From NCBI RefSeq assembly GCF_019649055.1, contig NW_026570253.1:310001-374000 (forward strand): DNA of 64,000 bases, in the 5' to 3' direction. Made by a program: the position numbers and the translations under genes. The stretch is from Paramacrobiotus metropolitanus (lineage: Eukaryota > Tardigrada > Eutardigrada > Parachela > Macrobiotidae). A model generated the notes under the pieces. It saw only the letters and a program-made list of their open reading frames with translations, was not told the origin of the DNA and did no database searches. Below, in pieces: positions 9,801 to 17,200 of this stretch. Within the stretch, counting starts at the first letter, position 1. Each line of letters starts with the position of its first letter.

Positions 9801-11191
9801 TAATCACATCCAAGTAACACTGGGATATCCGCGTTGTTCGGTTGAACGTGGAATGTATGATGGCTCGTAAATCCCTGCAGCGTTACCGGTACGGTGCAGC
9901 AGTGGGTTACGGTGAAGGCAACTTGTCCGCCTACGCCAAGTATCCGAGTGTAATGGCCAAGAGGTTGCATTGGCAGGTCGTTTTGTTCGCAAAATCGTTG
10001 TTCGATTAGCGAAGTCTCTGCTCCTGTGTCGAGCATCGCCATAGTGGGCGTCGGTCCGATCTGGATTGCGTGTGTCCAGGCTCTGACCGTCTTCGGTTTC
10101 TTGTGAGTCCCTTTTTCGAAGGTCACTTCCCGTACAGTCGGTGTGACGGGAATTAAGGAGACTGATCCGCCTTCTGTTGGCGTCAGCGTACCTTGGATTG
10201 GTTCCACTTCGGTTACGACCACTTCATGTGCCTGAGGTCGGTTAGCTACTCCGTCCTCCAGCACGTCGGTGGGAGTTTCGAACCGTCGTGTTTGTTCTCG
10301 TATCCGTTCTTCTATCGAGGTTTCCGTTGGCCTCACTTGCGACCATATGTAGTCGAGGTTGACGAACGTCCGAGATCCGGCTACTGTTCTAGCCGGTTGA
10401 GGTTGTTGCTGGGAGAGGTCCGACTCCTGCTGCAGCCAGTGAGCGGGTGCCTGTGCTTCCAGAGGGAATGTTTCCCATATTTCGACTTCTCCGTCCGATT
10501 CTTCGGTGAGGTCGATAGCTGCCATTGTTGCAGCGTATCTATCCGTTGCGCGTCCGGATGATACGTTGGGGAAGTTTCTGTTGCCCCTTTGCGTGAATCG
10601 GCGTCCCGGTCCTCCGCGTCTTGGCCCTTGTCTGGGCTGCTCGGTTGAGTTTCTTCTCACCGGCAGTCCGGTCCAGCTTCCGTGGCCGGTCCGTCCTGCG
10701 TCACTTTCTGTGGCGGGCGGCGTAGTCACGTTGTTTGTGTTACGTAGGTCGGGCATTTCTTGCGTTCCGACCTCCGACGTACCAATGCCAAGTTGAGGTA
10801 TTGGGTCGGCCGTTCCGGGCAATCCCTGCGTTCCGGCCTCCGACGTTCCAACGCCAAGTTGATGCGCTGTGTCGGTTAAGTCGGGCATTGTTTGCGTTCC
10901 GGTCCGGATTTCAATTTTGCCATTGTTGACAAGAATTCCGAGTCGTTCTGCCATTGTTCTGGCCGTTGTGGCTTCATCTGTTGAAGCCATCAAAGCGTTG
11001 ACGAATTCTTCTTCCGTGCTGTTATGGTCCAGACCTAGTTGTCTGACCAAGGCATCCATCCGTTGGATGACTTCCCCTTCTGTTGTGGGTATGGGCGATT
11101 CTCTCCGGTTAAAATGAAGTTGGTTAGTAGGGTTATCCTTGTCCGGTGGTTCGGTGGGATGTCGCAGGTCGAATGAGTCACCGGGGCTCAT
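6689..11191 (-). CDS. Pol N-terminal ORF: acidic region, aspartic protease, duplicated linker module, RT N-terminus
   Basis: 1500 codons, read in the -1 frame relative to gag; its ATG (11191-11189) lies 5 nt after the gag stop, but the frame is open upstream of it, so it is probably reached by frameshifting. Order: T/E/Q-rich start with repeated GTSEVGTQ units, a retropepsin (AMLDTGAETSLI, active Asp about residue 387, and VLLGCDYL), a strongly acidic S/E/D tract (about 830-960), two copies of a beta-rich module ending in KKGIKLG and RKGAPMG, then the RT start (about 1310 onward: YNPTRTS-like finger, FCINYIKLNAVT, GKVDCQSGFWQI). The RT breaks near nt 6775 and the last ~20 codons are out of frame. 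The 800-residue spacer between protease and RT is far longer than in ordinary Ty3 elements. Confidence 0.88.
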   Translation of the reverse strand: MSPGDSFDLRHPTEPPDKDNPTNQLHFNRRESPIPTTEGEVIQRMDALVRQLGLDHNSTEEEFVNALMASTDEATTARTMAERLGILVNNGKIEIRTGTQTMPDLTDTAHQLGVGTSEAGTQGLPGTADPIPQLGIGTSEVGTQEMPDLRNTNNVTTPPATESDAGRTGHGSWTGLPVRRNSTEQPRQGPRRGGPGRRFTQRGNRNFPNVSSGRATDRYAATMAAIDLTEESDGEVEIWETFPLEAQAPAHWLQQESDLSQQQPQPARTVAGSRTFVNLDYIWSQVRPTETSIEERIREQTRRFETPTDVLEDGVANRPQAHEVVVTEVEPIQGTLTPTEGGSVSLIPVTPTVREVTFEKGTHKKPKTVRAWTHAIQIGPTPTMAMLDTGAETSLIEQRFCEQNDLPMQPLGHYTRILGVGGQVAFTVTHCCTVPVTLQGFTSHHTFHVQPNNADIPVLLGCDYLHSKFTFVLTPIPNPERPGGMTVVQSIPIPEASGTVTTEARISRLDHPSNPLPNICRDCRDTNRTLIEEMQLHNAIEAYEERIRTGKLRPKKRILKTAVKSIPIPEASATEADAILEVQQKYRTWFTGTQHFLDRRTLEMLATLQQNGAVTTDQIQEAQRTCEPVLALAEDIDDEAWEWEDERVPIHRQYMEYGLPVPRPLEIPCQELGGALFSYMRQVQLYGESTTTAFWKRYGEDTSITRTIPDPLPPITEHFPKEVKFVNDLKKPTEHTQIGETDRPDRCIICNDNIDGVVRTLKTHHDLTWIDGRPSSPAPPQPERKVNSSRKTKSVANQWLSNISSQPPDLEKQDEESRPTQPKETVDQGVPTTEVGEGSAPPTTEVGHGNTPDVNPEDEQESEEYNSDASDVQSSSDSPDTDSDNQPSEESEEEDDDEEFDPSVRNCRSDKPRKDDSDDSSEEDEEPTYDVRLTKALRSIIHTEFIVDPPPEQTGQEKPVDVEQQAELEQLQILREFGGGQPEEHDLRPPTIVTQQLSTEQPTSVNLTDQQKSEQPRPQKVRIAKVNSITELNLGNKHPQVHHLALDPFIDSKPLDRQVVFNSERVSLPPYSTCSIKVRTAKPMDPMRPIYFYTLRRKHRPIRPIEAKIEIRPQIDTAWINIQNMTHQPRILKKGIKLGHMQYSDMFEPDIDNQYVEWELPLGIAKTWPPKSEPKPSPKFEIFESTGVRAQRKVKLLPRAITQVHVIMDVAVATGQKLMYLGGSDPQRDGVEMMDGVTKHDGRRFTIMVANHTHREVTLRKGAPMGRVEPFQMMTDDQRVEEARIRSAQVEEEDAESQEERRRIIDSMNFGKNLTDEQLAQLKAVAWEYRTVFPTSKKPYGDVKGVTHTIDVQGAQPIKMNPTRTSWKGREFIQKHVQEMLDQGVIEPSSAAWSFPVVLAAKRNGDGTVGTRFCINYIKLNAVTKKNNYPLPNPDELLDQCAGMEYYGKVDCQSGFWQIPMDENSKDYTTFVTPEECGDSTVCHLESATDQRPSRCIWIR

Positions 11192-11221
11192 CGACCTTAG
11201 GCGTTTCCCGAGGAGTTTCCC
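11166..11221 (-). promoter_or_regulatory. Programmed -1 ribosomal frameshift signal between gag and pol
   Basis: Two GGGAAAC heptamers lie at 11221-11215 and 11209-11203, both in the gag-frame register G GGA AAC (X XXY YYZ), 12 nt apart. The gag stop TAA is at 11199-11197. Five nucleotides after the second heptamer an 11-bp stem with one bulged base begins (arms 11197-11187 and 11177-11166, nine-base loop 11186-11178). Pol is open in exactly the -1 frame through this stretch. GGGAAAC is an established slippery heptamer in several retroviruses, and a 5-9 nt spacer to a stem-loop is the standard arrangement. Confidence 0.85.
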
Positions 11222-14200
11222 CGAGCCGGCCCATTGTTGGGTGACGGTGCGCCGAAAGGCTGGTGTGGCGGTAACTGTTGCCGCTGTTCCGGAGATCCTT
11301 GTTGACCTCCACTGTATCTGCGATTTCCGCCGGACCCACTTCCTGGGCCGGCCTGCTGGCTTCCGTCACCAGCACCGCCCGAGCCTCCTCCTTGTTGGCG
11401 TTGGCGCGGGGGTGGCACGATCTGTGCCGAGTTCGGGTTGGCCGAACCCAACGGTCCTCCCGTCAGGTATCGCGTATGCCAATCCTCGTACCAGCGGCGA
11501 TTCGGGTTGTCCTGCACCCGAGTGCCGATGAACGCACAGCGTGCCTGGGGATGGTTCCCGAACTTGCAGAAGTGGCAAGTAAAGCTGTCCGCCAGCGTCC
11601 ACTGAAGGAACAGTTGTTCCATCTTATCCGCATAAGTAATAAACTGCCGAGCACCTTGTTGTGCTTGAGAAGGTCGGTTACCCTGTTGGTTTCCGCCTCC
11701 GCGGTTGGGGAAGTTACCGCGACCGCGATTTCCGCCGCCACGTCCTCTTCCGCGACCGTAGCCTCCGCCGCCGAATCCTTGTGTCGGACTCTGACCGTAC
11801 GCGGAGTATCCCTGGTTTGGGTTTTGGTTGTACCCAGAACTCCCGTTGTTCTGGTTGCTTCCAGAGCCAGGACTTTGGCCTCCGTAGTTGTTTACTGGGG
11901 CTCCGGCTGCTGGTTGAGGTGCTGCCAAGTTGACAGCTGCCACTCCTGCCCAGGTCGGTTGCTGGACCGGCATCATTTGCGCTGGTGGCGTTATCGGTGT
12001 GGTCGGTTGCACATATGTTGCCGATGGACTTTGGTATCCCGGCATCATGTACGGCTGGTACACTGTTTGTACTGGTGCCTGCGGTAAAGGAGCTGGTGTC
12101 GGCGTTGTTGCTCGGACCCGGGCATAGTCTGTATCCCGTGATCCCTTCACCACGTCGTACATCTCCTTTCCATTCACGAACTGGCGTATGTAGTCACGCA
12201 GTTCTACCGGAGTCGCCGGCATACGGATCTCCAAGGCTTCTCGTAGCTTGGGTTCGTGTATGTTATCCTTCAGATGGAAGAGTGCCATCTGGTCCGTGAT
12301 GGTGTCACATCGGGACTTGATGTTCATCATGGCGTCATAGTACTGTTCCGGTGTTTCTTGTCCGAAACGGTACTTTCGTTTAGCCATGGCGGTTACGGCG
12401 TTGATTTCCTTGTTCTTATCTCCGAACCGCTCTTCGAATTTAGTCAACCACACGTTGACTGGCCATCCTCCGTCAGGTTCGGCTCCGGCTGTGTCCCGGT
12501 GCCATTGGGCGGCTTGGCCTTCGAGTCGTGAGATGAGGTCGGTCATGAACGTGTGGTCCGATTCATGCCATTCCTGTGCTTCCGCGTAGAATCGACGGAT
12601 TTGTTTTAACCATCCTTCAAGTTTGTTATGGTCCCCATCGAATTCCGGTAGCTTCTGTGTGCGTCCGCGGGCACATACGCGTATCATTGTTTCCTGGAAT
12701 GCCCGGGTAGCCGCTTGTTGGGCGTCCGCGGCATAGGGTGGTGGGGGAGGGTTTGCTTCCCAACCTTGTTCCGCATGGTATCCCCGACCTTGTTGGTCTG
12801 GGTAATACTGGTTCTGTTGCTCCGGATATCCATAATTCTGTTGTTGTGGATATCCTCGACCTTGTTGGTCTGGGTATGCCCGACCTTGTTGGTCTGGGTA
12901 TCCAGCCGGGTACGGTTCCGGCTGAGGAGCTGGTGCTCGTGGGGGCCGTTGTGGCTGTTGATAGAATCCAGGTGGAAGGTCGTTCACCCTTCCCTGCTGA
13001 CCTCTGAACGGCCTTCTCGGTGGTGCCCGACCTTCTGTTGGTCGGAACCGAGGCACGTTCTGCGAGTCTTGTGGGTAGTCGGCGGGGGGGCGTTCCGGAT
13101 TCTGTTGTCCGCTTCGTCCTCCTGGAGGTAGGTCGTTATTGTATGACCTAGCTCGTTCACGCCGATAGTCGGAGTCGCTTATCGTCAAGCGGCCGAAGTC
13201 ATCCATGTTGGGATGTGAGCTTGTTCGCTCTCCCAGTCGCCGTCCTGCGCCCCATTGATTAGGCGCTGGTCCATTCGGGTGGGACGTGGTGGGCGCTGGC
13301 GCATGCATCGATGTGTGTGTTGCATACGTGGTACTAGTGTAGGTACCTGACGTGGCCGTCGTCGTTGTCGGCACGTTTGACGTTGGCACATGTGGTGCCG
13401 CAGTCGACGTATTCCGTTCCGGTTCTGGACGGTGGGGCAGAGGCTGTTGCTGCGGAGGAGTTCCGATGAGCGGGTTAGTTGTTACCACACCCACGAAGAA
13501 GTTCTGTTCCTTCTTCTCCTCTTTGGGTTTGATGTCCCACAGGATATCTCGAACTGTTTGCGACGGTTCAAAGTGGAAATCCGTTGCCATCGAAGTCCTG
13601 TAGGATGGAGGCTCCGTCCTGGATTGTTCCAGGTGTTTCGTTTCCTCCTGGAGACAGCGTACCTCCGTATCCAAGTCATCGGTATACGTGGTCATCTCGT
13701 CGATATATCGATTTAAGTCATCGATATATTTATCCGCGTCCAGACCGTAGTTGTACAGGTCGTTTTCGCGGACTTCCAAGTGTGCGATGCGGTTCTGTTG
13801 CGCTTCGTACACCTTCTGGGCTTCTGCCAGGCTGTGTTCCAGCTGTGCTCGGAGTCTTTGTTCTTCCTTCAGCACATCATTTAGTCCGTGGACCTGGTCG
13901 GCCAATTGGGCGTTCGCTTGTTCCAGGTCGGTGATGGCTCTGCTTCGGTCGGGTGAGGCAGGTTGCTGGCCGTAGTGAGCCATTAGCTGTCGTCCTGCCC
14001 TGACCAGGAGAGTTTCCATCTCCCTTTCGAGTTGTTCGATTCGATATTTCTGCCGGTCGACCTCGTCGTCGGCCTGCTTGAGTTCGACAATGTATCTGTC
14101 GACCTCGTTCCGGTACACTTCGGCCTCTTCATTGGCCTGCTTCAACTGTTGGTGGAACGTCCCTGCTGCCAGTTCCGATTCGACCAAGGCTGTTTGTGTG

Positions 14201-15627
14201 TCAGCCAGGTCTTTTTCCACGGTGGCAAGGCGTCTCTTCAGTTCGAAGACCGATTCCACTGACGTTGCAAGTGTACTTCGGAGTCGTTCGATCTCTTCGA
14301 AGTCGTACCGACATGGGTTGTCGGACCTCTTGAGGTGACTCTCCAAGTGTTCAATGCGGCGCTGTTGCGCGGCTATGCCATTGTTGGCTTCAGCGAGTTC
14401 CTTCTCCCATCGCTTCCGTTCGAGCTTATGGGTGTCCTCCGATCGCGACATCTGATTCTCCGTGGAGTTAACGATTTGGTCGGCCAGGACGATTTGTGTT
14501 ATCAAATCCTGGCATCGTTTCCGGAGTCGATCGACGTCTTCGATCTTTTCTGGAGGTGTGGATGCAATCCACTTCCGTGCCGTGTACTCAAGCGTGCTTG
14601 CTTGGTACCTGTGGTTACCCAAGTGGGGTGCCACTGGCGTTCGGAAGAATCCATCCCTACTGCTGGGACGTGACACTTGTGTCGTGTCGAATACGTCGTC
14701 CGTGGGTGGTGGAGTTCCACTACCCGAGTCGCCAAGTTCGAACATAAGTGGCGACCTCTTCTTTAGGTCGACAGGTCGACTTGTTGGCGACTTCACCTCC
14801 GGTTGAGTTTCTGTTGCTCGGGTCGACCTGCCTTCCGTTGGCGAAGGTCGACTTAGCGGTGAAATAGCCTTTTCGTTAGGCATCGGTATGTTGGTTGGTG
14901 ATCCAGCCGGGTGGGGTCCGCTTCGTGGCGGGGCCTCAGTTTCTCCCGTTTTGGCCGGTAGTTTAGGCCACTGGATGTCCATATCCGACCTTGTATCGAC
15001 TGGCTTCTTTTCCAGGGAGGTCGGTTGTACTTGACCGACTTGCTGTTGTCCGACCTTTGAGGTCAGTGGAAGTTGCCCGACCTCAGTTCCGACTTGTGTT
15101 GTCGAACGAGGTCCGACCTGGTTGGTCGGTGGACTTCCATCCTTCTTGGTCGGCGAAATCCTCCCGACTTCTGTTGTCGGTTGGACTTTGCCAACTTCCT
15201 TGTTTGGTGATTGCTGTGGTCGTCCGACCTCAATTCCGACTTGTGTTGTCAGATGAGGTCCGACCTCCAGTTGAGGATTACCGACCTCCAAGGTCGGTTT
15301 CCGTTGACCGTCCTTAGAGGTTGGTGAAGCCCTACCGACTTCTGTGGTCGGTTGGACTTGACCGATTTCCGTTATCGGTTGCTTCTCTCCGACCTTCGAG
15401 GTCGGTGAAGTCGCTCTACCCGAGTTGGGCGAGGTCGACCTCTTCACGTCATCCGTCTGGTTGGGTGATTTTCGTTCGGCGTCGGTGACTGTCGTAGTCG
15501 TTACCGACTCCTGAGCTTTCTGTGAGCTCAGTTGAAGTCCTTCTGTTGGGTCCGTAGAGGTCGGTTCACCATGTGGGTGTTCCGCCTCGGCATGAGACAA
15601 TGTGGTCTCAGCCTGCAGCTTCTCCAA
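11197..15627 (-). CDS. Giant Gag: repeat-rich N-terminus, coiled coil, capsid, RGG box, zinc knuckle
   Basis: 1476 codons; most Ty3/gypsy Gags are 300-500 residues. Order seen: P/T/S-rich N-terminus with about twenty TEVG / TQVG / SKVG repeats (residues ~60-200), long E/R/Q-rich coiled coil (~390-680), Q/Y/P-rich segment with tandem YPDQQGR units (~905-965), retrotransposon capsid domain (~985-1160; LPEFDGDHNKLEGWLKQ, WLTKFEERFGD, QETPEQYYDAM), Q/P/G-rich and RG-rich linker, and a CX2CX4HX4C zinc knuckle at 1351-1364 (CHFCKFGNHPQARC). It forms the particle and packages RNA. The Met at 15627 is the first in this frame after two in-frame stops; the natural N-terminus lies further upstream across frame breaks (next entry). 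It ends in TAA at 11199-11197, inside the frameshift cassette. Confidence 0.9.
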   Translation of the reverse strand: MEKLQAETTLSHAEAEHPHGEPTSTDPTEGLQLSSQKAQESVTTTTVTDAERKSPNQTDDVKRSTSPNSGRATSPTSKVGEKQPITEIGQVQPTTEVGRASPTSKDGQRKPTLEVGNPQLEVGPHLTTQVGIEVGRPQQSPNKEVGKVQPTTEVGRISPTKKDGSPPTNQVGPRSTTQVGTEVGQLPLTSKVGQQQVGQVQPTSLEKKPVDTRSDMDIQWPKLPAKTGETEAPPRSGPHPAGSPTNIPMPNEKAISPLSRPSPTEGRSTRATETQPEVKSPTSRPVDLKKRSPLMFELGDSGSGTPPPTDDVFDTTQVSRPSSRDGFFRTPVAPHLGNHRYQASTLEYTARKWIASTPPEKIEDVDRLRKRCQDLITQIVLADQIVNSTENQMSRSEDTHKLERKRWEKELAEANNGIAAQQRRIEHLESHLKRSDNPCRYDFEEIERLRSTLATSVESVFELKRRLATVEKDLADTQTALVESELAAGTFHQQLKQANEEAEVYRNEVDRYIVELKQADDEVDRQKYRIEQLEREMETLLVRAGRQLMAHYGQQPASPDRSRAITDLEQANAQLADQVHGLNDVLKEEQRLRAQLEHSLAEAQKVYEAQQNRIAHLEVRENDLYNYGLDADKYIDDLNRYIDEMTTYTDDLDTEVRCLQEETKHLEQSRTEPPSYRTSMATDFHFEPSQTVRDILWDIKPKEEKKEQNFFVGVVTTNPLIGTPPQQQPLPHRPEPERNTSTAAPHVPTSNVPTTTTATSGTYTSTTYATHTSMHAPAPTTSHPNGPAPNQWGAGRRLGERTSSHPNMDDFGRLTISDSDYRRERARSYNNDLPPGGRSGQQNPERPPADYPQDSQNVPRFRPTEGRAPPRRPFRGQQGRVNDLPPGFYQQPQRPPRAPAPQPEPYPAGYPDQQGRAYPDQQGRGYPQQQNYGYPEQQNQYYPDQQGRGYHAEQGWEANPPPPPYAADAQQAATRAFQETMIRVCARGRTQKLPEFDGDHNKLEGWLKQIRRFYAEAQEWHESDHTFMTDLISRLEGQAAQWHRDTAGAEPDGGWPVNVWLTKFEERFGDKNKEINAVTAMAKRKYRFGQETPEQYYDAMMNIKSRCDTITDQMALFHLKDNIHEPKLREALEIRMPATPVELRDYIRQFVNGKEMYDVVKGSRDTDYARVRATTPTPAPLPQAPVQTVYQPYMMPGYQSPSATYVQPTTPITPPAQMMPVQQPTWAGVAAVNLAAPQPAAGAPVNNYGGQSPGSGSNQNNGSSGYNQNPNQGYSAYGQSPTQGFGGGGYGRGRGRGGGNRGRGNFPNRGGGNQQGNRPSQAQQGARQFITYADKMEQLFLQWTLADSFTCHFCKFGNHPQARCAFIGTRVQDNPNRRWYEDWHTRYLTGGPLGSANPNSAQIVPPPRQRQQGGGSGGAGDGSQQAGPGSGSGGNRRYSGGQQGSPEQRQQLPPHQPFGAPSPNNGPARGNSSGNA
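12785..12900 (-). repeat. Tandem YPDQQGR-encoding units in gag
   Basis: The 20-mer CGACCTTGTTGGTCTGGGTA (plus strand) occurs at 12785-12804, 12857-12876 and 12881-12900, with diverged copies between. In protein this is a Y/Q/G-rich low-complexity segment just before the capsid, of a type that can drive condensation (inference). Confidence 0.85.
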
Positions 15628-15915
15628 TTCCCCCCGGTCGGGTGGGACGGGGCTGCTAAGTCAGCTCTGGGCTCAAGGAACGTCTTGTCGTGAGCGTCCT
15701 CGAAGCTGTCGTCCGACGTTGGGTTGGAATCGGCGAGGAGGATCCGCTCGTTGCGCTTCTCCCTTGCCTCCGGCCGACTTCGTCGAGTCTGTTGATGACG
15801 GCTGACTTTTATCCTGACCGGAGTGCCGTAGTGCATACGGCGCGTTGGAGGTCAGGCGCCGCGAATAGTCCGTGTTGAACTTTCGGGCGTATTCGTTTTC
15901 CTTCGGGTTCGACAT
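15528..15915 (-). pseudogene. Gag N-terminal extension, split over two frames
   Basis: An ATG at 15915-15913 opens a frame (MSNPKENEYARKF...) that is the same frame as the main gag but is closed by TGA at 15675-15673 and again at 15663-15661. The other frame, 15836-15528, is free of stops across this block and reads more like protein (RILLADSNPTSDDSFEDAHD). The simplest reading is two compensating indels, one near 15,700-15,780 and one near 15,630-15,660, in an originally continuous gag start. A sequencing or assembly error would look the same. Confidence 0.55.
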
Positions 15916-15976
15916 TGTTGTCGGGTCAGGTCGGTTCAAGTGGAACCAACGAGAGACTTGTACTGTTGTACAGTAA

Positions 15977-16008
15977 ATTGAACAATCCCTTATGTGGGGA
16001 TGTTCAAT
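15977..16008 (-). other. Leader hairpin upstream of gag start
   Basis: Arms ATTGAACAATCCC (15977-15989) and GGGGATGTTCAAT (15996-16008) pair over about 12 bp with one offset base and a 6-nt loop. It lies about 60 nt upstream of the gag ATG on the minus strand, where retroelements place packaging or dimerisation signals; the role is inference. Confidence 0.5.
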
Positions 16009-16451
16009 GAAATCAGGAACGTCTTTGGGTTCAGGAACTTCCGAGGGTCAGGATGGTCCGACTTGTTGTTGTTGTTGTTGTGTTGATGTGTCTGTGTATG
16101 ACTCAGTACACAACGTTACGATACAGTACTATGGTACAGTACAGTATGATAAGGTACTACAGTAGAGTACGTCCTATACTACTGTGCTGACCAGTATGAC
16201 GTCACAGGGCTAAGTGGTCTTGCACTTCACTGCCTACGTCACAGAATGCGAGCCGCGTGCAAAATTTAAAAAATGATGATTCACGCCTATGTTAAGCGTA
16301 TGGGAAGTTTCCCCTGCACGCTGATTGGCTAGCCTCAAAGTACTGAAAATCGGGCGTTCTGACGTCACAAGGAAATTCAAGAATTTTCACGCTTATTTTC
16401 GCGGAAAAACAAGAATATTTTTAGGTCGATCAGAGATGTTTTCTGGTCGAA

Positions 16452-16680
16452 ATTTTAATTTTTAACCGTTAGAAATAATTTCTAGGTTCTTTAGAAATTT
16501 TTCTGACGGTGAAAAGTCCGTCAAATCAACAAAGAAAGAGTATGACCGACCTGTGGTCAGTTACACAGAGTGGTCCGTTAGGTCGGTAAAGTAACTTTTT
16601 AGGTCGGTTTCTCCGACAAAAATTAAGTTTTTACCGTAGAAAAATTATTTCTAGTTCTTAGAAATAAATTTCAGCCGTTA
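16452..16680 (-). repeat. Diverged direct duplication in leader/LTR
   Basis: Segments 16452-16510 and 16619-16680 share the order TTTTTA-CCGT-TAGAAAT-ATTTCTAG-TTCTTAGAAAT-TTTC with an offset of about 168 bp. Each unit is rich in TAGAAAT / ATTTCTA dyads. Such duplications are common in LTR U3 enhancer regions; the function here is not shown. Confidence 0.6.
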
Positions 16681-17200
16681 GGAATTAAAAGTTATAGCTA
16701 GAATCGACCTGTGTCGACCTGTAACCGGGACTTTACCGTATGTTACTGTAGAGTCCGTGGAGGTCGGTGATCCGCCGTTGGGAGGTCGATTTCCGTTAGA
16801 GTTGCGGGTCGCCGTTCAAGGCGAAGGTCCCCGATTGTTGAGAGGCTCCTTCTGGGCGCTGCAGGCTACTGTCCGAGCCTGATCCGTCAGTTGGGATTGG
16901 GGAAGTTCCCGTTCGTCCGTCTGGGGCAGTCAGCCGAAGTGCTCTCCTTGTGTGGAAGAGCCGAAAGATGGGGCAAGCGAAGGTGGCAGGGATCGCTTTT
17001 GCGATCAACCTGTTGCTACCACAGTCGCTAGACAGCAAAGACCAGGTTGAAGCAGAGGCTGCGTTCGCAGTCAATCTGACTTTCAACCACGGGTTCTCCG
17101 AAGTTCTCCGCGAAATTATGCCTTTACCGTCTCCTCAAAGGATCCGGTAGAACGAAAAACCAGACGATCTGCTTACCATGTGACAGGCAAGCACAGAGAG

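Larger units (their letters stand above)
1..17200 (-). mobile_element. Oversized Ty3/gypsy-type LTR retrotransposon, inactive, 3' end off the window
   Basis: Read on the minus strand, the order is leader, Gag (capsid plus zinc knuckle), aspartic protease, reverse transcriptase, RNase H, HHCC finger plus DDE integrase, then a further coiled-coil ORF. RT-RH-IN in this order is the Ty3/gypsy arrangement. More than 16 kb lies in the window without a second LTR, against 5-10 kb for usual family members. The right edge is approximate: element-like sequence (AGGTCGG motifs) continues to about 16,790, and a minus-strand AATAAA sits at about 17,217-17,222. I could not fix LTR ends, primer-binding site or target duplication, because the partner LTR lies beyond position 1. 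Frame breaks near 690, 960, 1,720, 2,760, 5,150, 6,350-6,460, 6,775 and 15,650-15,780 show that this copy is dead, yet the ORFs stay long, so the insertion is fairly young. Confidence 0.9.
15916..17200 (-). other. Retroelement 5' leader and probable LTR, boundaries unresolved
   Basis: Non-coding stretch upstream of the gag ATG. It carries several AGGTCGG / CCGACCT words (for example near 16,545, 16,578, 16,602 and 16,760) like the coding part of the element, a (TTG)6 run at 16063-16080, clustered CAGTAC words at 16,105-16,170, and a 168-bp-spaced duplication at 16452-16680. Minus-strand TGGTTCCACTTGAACC at about 15,950-15,935 begins with TGG like a primer-binding site, but I could not match it to a tRNA and no CA precedes it. 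A 96-codon open frame at 17086-16796 has no recognisable features. Confidence 0.5.

Noticed and set aside
1-15900. Many plus-strand frames of 60-270 codons across the retroelement
   Set aside because: They are antisense shadows of the GC-rich, low-complexity minus-strand ORFs and carry no domain.
15935-15950. TGGTTCCACTTGAACC as primer-binding site
   Set aside because: Begins with TGG, but its complement does not have the spacing of a real tRNA 3' end and no LTR-terminal CA precedes it; left unassigned.
16796-17086. 96-codon minus-strand frame upstream of gag
   Set aside because: No recognisable protein features; could be LTR/leader sequence open by chance.
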